Of a stretch of 64,000 nucleotides of DNA, positions 42,181 to 50,973 are shown piece by piece. The position numbers and the translations under genes were made by a program. Source of the stretch: Oscillospiraceae bacterium (lineage in GTDB: Bacteria > Bacillota > Clostridia > Oscillospirales > Ruminococcaceae); the NCBI GenBank assembly GCA_017438745.1, contig JAFRUS010000110.1, positions 21,499 to 85,498 of the forward strand, written 5' to 3'. Position 1 is the first letter of the stretch; every line of letters begins with the position of its first letter. The notes beneath the pieces were generated by a model. It worked only from the letters and a program-made list of their open reading frames with translations, searched no databases and was not told the origin of the DNA.

Positions 42181-43377
42181 TTATTTAACGATACTTAAAA
42201 GTACACCGGCAGCAACTGCTGAACCGATAACACCTGCAACGTTTGGTCCCATGGCGTGCATGAGAAGGAAGTTTGTCGGGTTTTCTGAAGCACCGACTTT
42301 CTGTGATACACGGGCTGCCATCGGAACGGCTGAAACGCCTGCTGAACCGATGAGCGGATTTACCTTTCCGCCTGTTACCTTATACATGATCTTACCGAAT
42401 AAAACACCAGATGCAGTACCGATAGAGAATGCGATAACGCCGAGGATGATAACCTTTGCAAATTCAGCTGTGATGATCTTGTCGGCTGTTGTTGTTGCAC
42501 CAACTGAAACGCCGAGGAAGATAGTAACGATGTTCATAAGTTCGTTCTGAGCTGTCTTTACAAGTCTGTCGCAGACACCGCTTTCCTTGAGAAGGTTGCC
42601 GAGCATGAGCATACCAACGAGCGGAGCAGCTGACGGAACGAGAAGTGCGATGATAACTGTAACGGCGATAGGGAAGATGATCTTTTCAGTCTTGCCTACC
42701 GGACGAAGAGTTTCCATTACTACGGCACGTTCCTTCTTTGTTGTGAGTGCCTTCATGATCGGAGGCTGGATGATAGGAACGAGAGCCATGTAGGTGTAGG
42801 CCGCGAGAGCTATGGTACCTGTCGAGATAGTAGCTCCGCCTCCTAAAAGACGGCTTGAAACGAAGATCGCTGTAGGACCGTCGGCGCCGCCGATGATGGC
42901 GATTGAAGCAGCTTCTGATTCAGAGAATCCGAGACATGCAGCACCGATGAATGTAAGGAAGATACCTGCCTGAGCTGCAGCTCCGAGAAGGAAGCTCTTA
43001 GGATTTGAAATAAGCGGTGCGAAGTCAGTCATTGTTCCGATACCAAGGAAGATAAGCGGAGGGAAGAGCTGAAGCTTAACACCCATGTAGAGAAGGTCGA
43101 GAAGACCGCCTTCGTGAAGAATCTTGTCATAGTCTATGTTAGTAGGATCTGCAAAGAGCTCCGGTGTGTACATCGCTGTAAGCGGAAGGTTTGTAAGGAG
43201 CATACCGAATGAGATCGGAAGCAGAAGCAGCGGTTCGAATTTCTTTGCGATCGCCAGATACATGAAAACGAACGAGATAAGGATCATGACGATGTTCGTC
43301 CATTCGAGGTTGGCAAAACCGCTCGTAGCTCCGAGATCAGCAAGAGTTTCAAGGAATATTCTTATTACTTCACTCAT
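42181..43377 (-). CDS. oadB: Na+-translocating decarboxylase beta subunit
   Basis: 398 residues with about eleven membrane helices. Typical motifs are FEPLLLLPISFGMLLTNLP, IGGADGPTAIF, and the late GSAGVSAVPMAARVSQ and NFLLMHAMGPNVAGVIGSA. It is the carboxybiotin decarboxylase and sodium channel of oxaloacetate, methylmalonyl-CoA or glutaconyl-CoA decarboxylases, coupling decarboxylation to Na+ export. The specific substrate depends on the alpha subunit, which is not in this window. The gamma-like gene lies upstream with a 100-base gap. Confidence 0.93.
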   Translation of the reverse strand: MSEVIRIFLETLADLGATSGFANLEWTNIVMILISFVFMYLAIAKKFEPLLLLPISFGMLLTNLPLTAMYTPELFADPTNIDYDKILHEGGLLDLLYMGVKLQLFPPLIFLGIGTMTDFAPLISNPKSFLLGAAAQAGIFLTFIGAACLGFSESEAASIAIIGGADGPTAIFVSSRLLGGGATISTGTIALAAYTYMALVPIIQPPIMKALTTKKERAVVMETLRPVGKTEKIIFPIAVTVIIALLVPSAAPLVGMLMLGNLLKESGVCDRLVKTAQNELMNIVTIFLGVSVGATTTADKIITAEFAKVIILGVIAFSIGTASGVLFGKIMYKVTGGKVNPLIGSAGVSAVPMAARVSQKVGASENPTNFLLMHAMGPNVAGVIGSAVAAGVLLSIVK

Positions 43378-43477
43378 GATAGATAAATATCCTTTCGTAT
43401 TTAATTGTTAATGCCGCGCAGATACGCAGGCGGCTGACGTAAACGTTCGGTAAATCCGTCGTTTACTATATTTGTAA

Positions 43478-43870
43478 TCAGAACGGAAGAGTGTTCTCGC
43501 GCTGACCGGCAGCACCCCATACTGAGCCTGCAGAGCGTCTTCTGTTTTCTGTTCTGTTTATCGAACGAACAGCGTATTTCTTTCCGTCCCTTGCAGCCAT
43601 CATTGCGACCGCAGCAGAAATAACAGCTATTACTTCGTCATCGTCTCCGGAAATTTCCGGTTCCGGTACAGAACGTGTAACATTTTCAGGAACTGTTACC
43701 TGAGGTACAGGGATCACATCCGGCTTGCTGCCCTTCTTTTCCTTGTTTGCGATACCTGAGAATATCTTTCCGAATATCTGAACAAAAACTATAAGAAGAA
43801 CAAGAGCAAGGAATACGACTACCAGTCCGGTGATAACAACAGCCCAGACTTTTGTCCATGGAATTACCAT
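43478..43870 (-). CDS. OadG-family decarboxylase gamma subunit
   Basis: 130 residues. One N-terminal membrane helix (about 8-32), a short Pro/Val-rich linker, then the conserved DDDEVIAVISAAVAMM helix and a basic tail. This is the OadG/MmdD-type layout. It would brace the beta subunit to the alpha or biotin subunit. It is the first gene of the oadG-oadB transcript. The promoter stands about 50 bases upstream. Confidence 0.88.
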   Translation of the reverse strand: MVIPWTKVWAVVITGLVVVFLALVLLIVFVQIFGKIFSGIANKEKKGSKPDVIPVPQVTVPENVTRSVPEPEISGDDDEVIAVISAAVAMMAARDGKKYAVRSINRTENRRRSAGSVWGAAGQRENTLPF

Positions 43871-43916
43871 AAAATTACTCTCCTATCTGTAGATAAAATT
43901 AAACCATACGATTATA

Positions 43917-43945
43917 ATTATAACTCAGATACGGATTTTTTGCAA
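43917..43945 (-). promoter_or_regulatory. Promoter of oadG-oadB
   Basis: Minus strand TTGCAA (43945-43940), 17-base spacer, TATAAT (43922-43917). Confidence 0.7.
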
Positions 43946-44114
43946 TACACAAATTATAAAAAAACATGACCACTTTCTGCTGTTTTGCCGGATACGAAAA
44001 CCCCTTGCGGAAAACTGCAGTCTTATACCATATTATATGCGCAGCTTCTATGTTGTAATTTCACAAATGTTGTGCTGGCTTATAGGATTAATTGTGCAAA
44101 ACAGTATAAAACGA

Positions 44115-44189
44115 TTGAAATAATATTTGCACTGTGTTATAATAAAGAAGATGTAATACACAGCACGGAACGACCGTTTGTATTCCGTG
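44115..44189 (+). promoter_or_regulatory. Promoter and leader hairpin of the hybrid kinase gene
   Basis: TTGAAA (44115-44120), 17-base spacer, TATAAT (44138-44143). In the leader gcacggaa pairs with ttccgtgc (ending 44189) to form an eight-pair hairpin. It lies 13 bases before the GGGAG site; its role is unknown. The rest of 43946-44114 shows nothing. Confidence 0.6.
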
Positions 44190-44217
44190 CAAATGATTGC
44201 GGGAGTGTTTTCTTTAT

Positions 44218-46902
44218 ATGACCGATAAATACAAATTAAGACCGAAGTCCTTCATGAGGTTCAAAGTCGATATCGACGACAACTTCAGGGTCGTAAATGT
44301 GGACGAAGGTTTTTCTGAACTTACCGGACTCACTAAGGAAGATCTGGACAGAGGTCTGTACATGAGCCGACTTGTACCGACCGAAACTTATCAGGACTTC
44401 ATTGTGACAGTCCGCAAAAAGATCAACAATAATGAACCTTTCTGCTTTGTTTTCCCGATCATTTTAAATGACAGAAGCATCATCTATCTGAACTGCTACG
44501 GCGAAATAGAATGCTATGAAGCTGTGAATACACGAAAAGTGCGCATGGTAGCAACAGTCTGCGAAGATGATGACGTCACTGAGGAAGGCGAAAGCGAGAA
44601 CAGGGACAAGCTTACCGGACTTTATTCCCGTGAAGCCGGGGAAAAGATGATAAAGCAGTATCTCAAACTGAAACCGGACAGCGAGCTTTGCGCGCTTTGT
44701 ATAATAGATGTTGACAATTTCTGTGAGATAAACAATCACTACGGCAGAGAGTTCGGCAACTCAGTACTTGAGGAAGTTGCAGAAAAGCTTACAGCTGTAA
44801 TGCGTCCGACCGACATTGTTATACGTCTGGGCGGCGACGAATTCATGGTGTTCTCGAAGAATACCAACAAGGCATATATCAAATCCTTCGGAAATTCCAT
44901 AAGCAAGCGTGTCAACAGCATTTATGCGGGTACAGACAAAAACATAAGCATTTCATGTACTGTCGGAATTGTAAACACCTACTATTCGGACAAGTACGAC
45001 GAGCTTTTTGACTATGCCTACAAGACTCTTATGTTTGCGAAAAAGACAAACAAGGGAACAAGTCTTCTTTACTCGGACGTTTACAATCTTGTGGACTCCA
45101 AGGTGCTCGACGAGACCATTCTTGACAAGGGCGTTACGGACATTGCAGATGCCAATCCGCATCAGAACGGCGATATTATCGCCTTTGCATATTCTCTTCT
45201 TGAAAAGAGCCGTGACTTAAAGACTGCTATCAATCTTCTTCTTCCGAAGATATCACGTCAGTTCGACTTTTCACGAATCGTTATCTTTGAAGTAAACGAA
45301 GATAACATGTATTATAAATTCACCTATCACTGGTGTGAAAAGGGAAGACCTATCGATTTTAACGAGATCTATGACTTCAACCGCAAGGACCTGAACGTTC
45401 TTATCGATTATTTCGAACGCGACAGCATCGTGCGAATCACATCTAAGATCATGGCGAAGCTTTCAAAATCGCTGCGTAAGATGCTTGAACGTAATTCAAG
45501 AAGCCAGTACTATTTCTCGGCAATCTACAACGAGGGTGTTTTCAAGGGATGTCTTGTTTTTGAGACCCGTGACAAAAGCCAAAGGCTTACAGCCGGTGAG
45601 ATAAACACCTTAAAAGAACTTTCACGCGTTATCGCGACACACATCACTATTGTAAATGCCGACCTTGCCAGCAAGGCAAAGTCGGACTTCCTTTCACGTA
45701 TGTCACACGAGATACGTACACCTATCAACGCTATCAAGGGTATGGCGGACAAGGCCATCTGCGTAATGGACAATGAGGAGCACATAGACACATATGTTGT
45801 TTATGACTGCCTCGAAAAGATATCCATTTCAACAAAATATCTTACATCGCTTGTAAATGACATTCTCGACATGTCGAAGATAGAAAGCGGAAAACTGGTA
45901 GTAAACAACGAAGTTTTCGACATTACCAATCTTCTTGAGGATCTTGAGATGATGATCAAGCCTCAGGCAGAGCAGAGAATGATTAACTTCACCATCAACA
46001 GAAACTACACAAACAAGCTGTTCGTCGGTGATCAGTTCAGAATCCATCAGGTACTTGTGAATCTGGTGGCAAATGCTCTCAAGTTCACTCCGTTCAGCGG
46101 CAGGATAACTGTAAACGTTGATGAGCTGGAGGACAAACCGGATTCATCAGTGCTTAAGTTCAGCGTTGTGGACAACGGCATAGGAATCAAGAAGGAAAAT
46201 CTAAAGAAGATTTTCGAATCCTTTGAACAGGCTGACAGCGCAGTTACAAAGACCTACGGAGGTACCGGACTCGGACTTTCCATCTGCAAGAATCTTGTGG
46301 AACTCATGGGTGGAAACATCGAGGTAATAAGCGAGGAAAACTGCGGATCCACATTCTTCTTTGTACTTGAACTCAAGAAATGCCAGTCCATCACTGATTC
46401 AATAAGAGAGAATCTTTACATAGCACAGCAGAATTTCGACTTCTCCGGCAGAACGTTGCTGCTTGCGGAAGACAATGATTTCAACGCCGAGTTTACCAAG
46501 GCACTCCTTGAAAATGTCGGCTTTGATGTAAAGCTTGCACTTAACGGAAAACAGGCGGTCTACTCCTTCGTTTCAAATCCGAGCCACACGTACGATGTAA
46601 TTCTTATGGATGTACGTATGCCTCTTATGAACGGTTATGAGGCTGCAGGCTGCATACGTAATTCGGACAAGGCTGATGCTCACTCGATCCCGATCATCGC
46701 CCTGACGGCCAATGCCGCCGGAGATGATGAAAAGCTTACGATCCAGAGCGGCATGAACGCATACATTTCCAAACCTTTTGAAAAAGAGATGCTCTACATA
46801 ATGCTCAAGCAGGTTCTTGACGGTACATCTGTTATCACCGACAGATCTGCTGACGGCATGATTCCTGATCATCTCGATTTCCCGCCTGGTCTGTTTGACT
46901 AA
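44218..46902 (+). CDS. PAS-GGDEF-GAF-histidine kinase-REC hybrid
   Basis: 894 residues from the ATG at 44218; a TTG seven codons earlier is possible. Domains: PAS (about 10-115), GGDEF (128-285) with an intact RLGGDEF at about 203, a GAF-like region (315-475), HisKA with SRMSHEIRTPINAIKG (about 495), HATPase with DNGIGI and GGTGLGLSICKN (about 680), and a receiver with EDNDF and phospho-Asp in ILMDVRMP (about 796). No membrane segment is seen. One chain could both make c-di-GMP and run a phosphorelay. No response-regulator partner is adjacent. It is flanked by its own promoter and terminator. Confidence 0.9.
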   Translation: MTDKYKLRPKSFMRFKVDIDDNFRVVNVDEGFSELTGLTKEDLDRGLYMSRLVPTETYQDFIVTVRKKINNNEPFCFVFPIILNDRSIIYLNCYGEIECYEAVNTRKVRMVATVCEDDDVTEEGESENRDKLTGLYSREAGEKMIKQYLKLKPDSELCALCIIDVDNFCEINNHYGREFGNSVLEEVAEKLTAVMRPTDIVIRLGGDEFMVFSKNTNKAYIKSFGNSISKRVNSIYAGTDKNISISCTVGIVNTYYSDKYDELFDYAYKTLMFAKKTNKGTSLLYSDVYNLVDSKVLDETILDKGVTDIADANPHQNGDIIAFAYSLLEKSRDLKTAINLLLPKISRQFDFSRIVIFEVNEDNMYYKFTYHWCEKGRPIDFNEIYDFNRKDLNVLIDYFERDSIVRITSKIMAKLSKSLRKMLERNSRSQYYFSAIYNEGVFKGCLVFETRDKSQRLTAGEINTLKELSRVIATHITIVNADLASKAKSDFLSRMSHEIRTPINAIKGMADKAICVMDNEEHIDTYVVYDCLEKISISTKYLTSLVNDILDMSKIESGKLVVNNEVFDITNLLEDLEMMIKPQAEQRMINFTINRNYTNKLFVGDQFRIHQVLVNLVANALKFTPFSGRITVNVDELEDKPDSSVLKFSVVDNGIGIKKENLKKIFESFEQADSAVTKTYGGTGLGLSICKNLVELMGGNIEVISEENCGSTFFFVLELKKCQSITDSIRENLYIAQQNFDFSGRTLLLAEDNDFNAEFTKALLENVGFDVKLALNGKQAVYSFVSNPSHTYDVILMDVRMPLMNGYEAAGCIRNSDKADAHSIPIIALTANAAGDDEKLTIQSGMNAYISKPFEKEMLYIMLKQVLDGTSVITDRSADGMIPDHLDFPPGLFD

Positions 46903-46921
46903 AAATAAAAGAGTTTAAACG

Positions 46922-46961
46922 AAGCACCTTTACGGTTTAACGCCGGAAGGTGCTTTTTCTT
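46922..46961 (+). terminator. Terminator of the hybrid kinase gene
   Basis: aagcacctt with aaggtgctt, inner cgg/ccg pairs, then T5. Confidence 0.8.
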
Positions 46962-47075
46962 TTGAAACGCTGATTTATGAATAAATCAGCGTGGGGGACC
47001 GGGGCGAAGCCCCGCCGCCTCTCTCTCCGCAGATCAGGCGAAGACTGATCTGCGGCATAATATGATCTTTCTTAT
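46962..47075 (+). repeat. Interspersed three-hairpin repeat, copy with altered third hairpin
   Basis: Dyad gctgatttat/ataaatcagc, cggggcgaagccccg, then a different third hairpin (ccgcagatca...tgatctgcgg), ending cttatg. The third stem has changed on both arms, so pairing is kept. Confidence 0.8.
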
Positions 47076-47112
47076 GAAAACCTTAAGAATATCTTAGTCT
47101 TTTAATAAACAC

Positions 47113-47142
47113 TTGACAAGCATAAAGACATTATAGTATGAT
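47113..47142 (+). promoter_or_regulatory. Promoter of the transporter operon
   Basis: TTGACA, 18-base spacer, TATGAT; leader of about 80 bases ending in ACGGAGGAAC. Confidence 0.6.
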
Positions 47143-47225
47143 TTATGTATACACTTTTCAGATCAGTTTTTTCATAACAATAAATCACAGAGAACAAAAG
47201 AAAAAACAGGACGGAGGAACAACAA

Positions 47226-48116
47226 TTGGCAAAGAAAAAAAGCGAGCCTCATTCAAGGACGCTTAAAAAAAGTGAACGGATCACGGAACTATGCTTCCTG
47301 GCACCGAGTCTTTCCGGTGTGCTGCTGTTTTTCGTGCTTCCGTTTTTCGTGGTTATCTATTACTCACTGATAGACAATCCAATCAACAAACAGTTCGTTT
47401 TTTTTGATAATTTTAAGGAAGTCCTGACAAACGACGCTTTCAGGATGGCAGCTAAAAACACGCTGCTGTTTTCAGTGGCAGCGGTGCCGCTGGCGGTAGT
47501 TATCTCGCTGGTGTTTGCGGTGATACTTGAATCGAAAATAAGCTTCAGAAGCCAGCTGAGAGCTTCATTCCTGTGTCCGCTCATGGTACCTACCGCATCG
47601 GTCGTGCTCGTCTGGCAGGTAATGTTCCACAAACAGGGAACTGTAAATCAGCTTCTGGAAATGATGGGCGGAGAGCCGGTGGACTGGCTGAAGACACCGT
47701 CAGGCATGATCGTTGTGGTGATCATGTTCCTCTGGAAGAACATCGGTTACAACATGATACTCTTCCTTGCGGGACTTTCCAATATTCCGGGAGATCTTAT
47801 GGAAGTGGCAACTCTTGAAGGAGCGGGTCCGTGCTACAGGTTCTTCCATCTGAAGCTTCGCTATCTGTCACCGACAATTCTGTTCGTAACTATTCTTTCA
47901 CTTATCAACTCATTCAAGATATTCCGCGAGGTCTATCTTCTGACAGGTGACTATCCTGATGCGCTTTACATGCTCCAGCATTTCATGAACAATACCTTCT
48001 CGCTGCTTGAGTATCAGAAGCTTTCATCATCGGCTATAATAATGGGACTTGTGATGTCCGTTATAATCGCTCTGCTCTTTATTGTTGAGTACTGGTTCGG
48101 AAAGGATGTGGAGTGA
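47226..48116 (+). CDS. Sugar-type ABC permease, MalF/UgpA family
   Basis: 296 residues with six membrane helices. The TTG start has GGAGGA about 8 bases before. The family's EAA loop is clear (MEVATLEGAGPCYRFFHLKLRYLSP), the contact for the ATPase. It should form a heterodimer with the next gene. No ATP-binding gene is in the operon, so a shared MsmX-type ATPase would be needed. First gene of a five-gene operon. Confidence 0.9.
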   Translation: MAKKKSEPHSRTLKKSERITELCFLAPSLSGVLLFFVLPFFVVIYYSLIDNPINKQFVFFDNFKEVLTNDAFRMAAKNTLLFSVAAVPLAVVISLVFAVILESKISFRSQLRASFLCPLMVPTASVVLVWQVMFHKQGTVNQLLEMMGGEPVDWLKTPSGMIVVVIMFLWKNIGYNMILFLAGLSNIPGDLMEVATLEGAGPCYRFFHLKLRYLSPTILFVTILSLINSFKIFREVYLLTGDYPDALYMLQHFMNNTFSLLEYQKLSSSAIIMGLVMSVIIALLFIVEYWFGKDVE

Positions 48117-49027
48117 TGAGAAAAAAGCCTCTTAAAGTAAGGGTGCGACAGAAGGCAATATCAGTTTTCCTTACTGCTTTCACTGCAATGTGTGCACTGC
48201 TTTTCCTTTTTCCGACTGCGGTGACTATCGCCAACTCATTCATGACGCAGAAGGAGATAAACGCCAATTACGGCGCAATGATAAGCAACTTTGACAAGAA
48301 CGTTTCAAAGAAGACATTCATTTCTGAAAAGCTAAACTTAAAGCTCATTCCGGATAAAGTATCGTTTCAGCAGTATCTGACAGTACTTTTCAAGAATTCC
48401 GATTACCTTATGAAATTCTGGAATTCAGTGATCCTTGTGGTTCCTATAGTTCTTTTCCAGACCATAGTCGCGTCACTTGCGGCATACAGTTTCGCCAGAT
48501 ACCGGGGTAAGTTCAAGGAACTGCTGTTTTTCCTCTACGTAGTTCTCATGCTCATGCCGTATCAGGTAACTCTGGTACCGAATTATCTTGTTGCCGACAT
48601 GCTCGGAATAGTAAATACAAGAATGTCGATCATTCTCCCTGGCATCTTCGCTCCTTTCAGCGTGTTCATACTTGCCAAGGTAATGCGGAGAATACCTGCT
48701 GCCTACATTGAAGCTGCCAAGCTTGACGGAGCAGGTGAGGTACAGATCTTCACCCAGATCTGTCTGCCTCTTTCAAGAAGTGCGATTTTTTCAGTTGTGC
48801 TTCTTAACTTTATAGATTACTGGAACATGGTGGAACAGCCGCTTATCATGCTCTCGGACACCGACTATCATCCTCTGTCAGTTTTTCTTTCGAAGATAAA
48901 TTCCGGTGACGTGGGACTGGCTTTTGCCGTAGCGGTAATATATATGATACCGACTCTGCTGATGTTTTTCTACGGTGAGGATTACCTCGTCGAGGGAATT
49001 GCATATTCCGGCGGAATAAAAGGATAA
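48113..49027 (+). CDS. Sugar-type ABC permease, MalG/UgpE family
   Basis: 304 residues. The first codon is GTG at 48113 (overlap of four bases) or ATG at 48116 (one base). Six membrane helices, with an extra periplasmic stretch after the first (about 45-85), and the EAA loop YIEAAKLDGAGEVQIFTQICLPLSR. It is the partner of the MalF-type permease. The overlap with the previous gene implies translational coupling. Confidence 0.9.
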   Translation: MMRKKPLKVRVRQKAISVFLTAFTAMCALLFLFPTAVTIANSFMTQKEINANYGAMISNFDKNVSKKTFISEKLNLKLIPDKVSFQQYLTVLFKNSDYLMKFWNSVILVVPIVLFQTIVASLAAYSFARYRGKFKELLFFLYVVLMLMPYQVTLVPNYLVADMLGIVNTRMSIILPGIFAPFSVFILAKVMRRIPAAYIEAAKLDGAGEVQIFTQICLPLSRSAIFSVVLLNFIDYWNMVEQPLIMLSDTDYHPLSVFLSKINSGDVGLAFAVAVIYMIPTLLMFFYGEDYLVEGIAYSGGIKG

Positions 49028-49052
49028 GCACATATCGAAAGGACAAATTAAA

Positions 49053-50969
49053 ATGGACAGCAAAGAAATAAATATAAATGCAGAACCTGCAGAAAAGCAC
49101 CGTAACAGAAGGGAATGGGTAAAGAACATTATCATAGTTTTCCTTCTTATAATGCTGGTACTCACATTCTTTTCAAATACAATAATGAACTATTCTCTTC
49201 CTGAGGTATCAGTGGCACGTATTTCAAGAAACAAGGTATCGAAGGCTTACTCTCTTGATCTTTTAGTCGAGGCAAACAAGAAATACACCGTTACAGCCGA
49301 TGAAAACAGGGAGATCAAGCGAGTAGCAGTCCGTAAGGGACAGGAGATCAAGGAAGGACAGACACTGTTTTATCTTGAAGAACCGGGCGAAAGCACCGAG
49401 GCTAAAACACTCCAGGACAGCATTGATCTCGAAAAAGCAGCTTATGAAAAGAGTCTTATCACAGCTTCACCTGACAACTTTGCACTTGCACAGGCCGTTG
49501 AAGTTGCAAGGGACAAGCTCAATCAGGCAATAGATGCAAAGAACAATGCACCTTCTGAGCCGTCAGAAGATCCGGAACAGAAGAAGAACGATCTTGCTCA
49601 AAAGGCTGTTCTTCAGTCAGACCTTAACAACATTACGGAACAGAAATACGAACTGCTCAGCAGCGATACAGCTTCAAAACTTTCAAATGAACTTGGTGCA
49701 TATGAAAAGGCGAATTCTGAGCTGGAAACGGCGAAAAAAGAACTTAAGGATGCCGAGGATAAATGTGCGGGTTATAATGCAGCTATTCAGGCCGCAGGTG
49801 CTGAAAACGGAACGAAGACCATGGAGCGCAGCATAGAAACTCAGAAGCTCCAGATAGCACAGAAAAAGGCTGATCTTGCTGCAGCTGCTGAGGAAACTGT
49901 AAAAAATGAGCTTGCAAAAGAGATCGCAACTCTTGAACTTAATTTAAAGTATGCTGAGGAAGACCTTAAGGCCGTTACAGAAGCTCTTACTAATCTTGAA
50001 AAGGCGAAGACCTTAAAGGCGGAAAAAGAGACAGCCGTAACTCAGAAGGAGAATGCTGTCAAAGATTCTGAAAAGGCTCTGGAAAAGAAGGTCGCTGAGG
50101 TATCAGCTGAAATCAATGCCAAGATCGCATCACTCGGCGGCGGTGTTTCTTCTTACGATGAAGGTCCCTCTTCATACATCGGAAGTGATCCGCTTATGTC
50201 ATCATCAACTGACTACGATGCAAATATAAGAGCGGCTCAGTACGAACTTGATGCTGCTATAAACGCTCTTGAACAGAAAAGAAAAACAGATTCTGTAACA
50301 GACGCACAGACTCAGGTTGATCTTGATGCACAGAAGAAAAAGATCGACAAGCTTGAGAAACAGCTTGCAAAGCTTCTTGAAAAGCAGACTGAAAATGAGA
50401 TAAAGTCACCGGTTGACGGCGTTGTTGAAATGATCAGTTTTACTTCCGGTCAGTCATTTGCTGTCGGTGAAGAACTTATGATACTCAATCTCTCAGCTGA
50501 TGGTTTCACGTCAACAGCAACAGTTACTGCCGAACAGGCAAAGGCTGTAAAGAAGGGCACAGAGGCACGTGTGGACAGTGACGATGACGTAAAAGTTACA
50601 GTAAAGAATATTACAAAGAATAAAAACGATTCTTCAAAGTTTGATCTTACATTCACTGTAGAAGGTGATGTGGTCGCTGACCAGCATATAAAGGCTGAAC
50701 TCGGCGAGACAGCTTCACAGTTTGACAAGGTAGTTCCGAAAAATGCTGTAAAGCAGGATTCGTCAGGTAAATATGTGTACGCAGTCAGATCCAAGAGTAC
50801 TCCTCTCGGAAACAGATATCTGGCAGAAAAAATATCTGTTACAGTTGTTGCTGAAGATGATACACAGTGTGCTGTATCAGGTGATTTCGGTGATTCTGCT
50901 GACTACATAATCACAGCTTCATCAAAGCCGTTTTCACCTGGAGATCAGGTAAGACTCGCACAGGAGTAA
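49053..50969 (+). CDS. HlyD/MFP-type adaptor with long coiled coil
   Basis: 638 residues. One N-terminal membrane helix (about 26-47), then the first half of a biotinyl-lipoyl-like domain (YTVTADENREIKRVAVRKGQEIKEGQ). A very long coiled coil (about 110-440) contains several low-complexity Glu/Lys/Ala blocks and a Gly/Ser/Tyr patch near 370. The second lipoyl half follows (NEIKSPVDGVVEMISFTSGQ, about 447), then a beta-barrel C-terminal domain. Such proteins serve export systems in Gram-negatives and MacAB-like systems in Firmicutes. Here it sits between sugar-type permeases and a MacB-like periplasmic domain gene, which is unusual. Confidence 0.85.
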   Translation: MDSKEININAEPAEKHRNRREWVKNIIIVFLLIMLVLTFFSNTIMNYSLPEVSVARISRNKVSKAYSLDLLVEANKKYTVTADENREIKRVAVRKGQEIKEGQTLFYLEEPGESTEAKTLQDSIDLEKAAYEKSLITASPDNFALAQAVEVARDKLNQAIDAKNNAPSEPSEDPEQKKNDLAQKAVLQSDLNNITEQKYELLSSDTASKLSNELGAYEKANSELETAKKELKDAEDKCAGYNAAIQAAGAENGTKTMERSIETQKLQIAQKKADLAAAAEETVKNELAKEIATLELNLKYAEEDLKAVTEALTNLEKAKTLKAEKETAVTQKENAVKDSEKALEKKVAEVSAEINAKIASLGGGVSSYDEGPSSYIGSDPLMSSSTDYDANIRAAQYELDAAINALEQKRKTDSVTDAQTQVDLDAQKKKIDKLEKQLAKLLEKQTENEIKSPVDGVVEMISFTSGQSFAVGEELMILNLSADGFTSTATVTAEQAKAVKKGTEARVDSDDDVKVTVKNITKNKNDSSKFDLTFTVEGDVVADQHIKAELGETASQFDKVVPKNAVKQDSSGKYVYAVRSKSTPLGNRYLAEKISVTVVAEDDTQCAVSGDFGDSADYIITASSKPFSPGDQVRLAQE

Positions 50970-50973
50970 TGTG

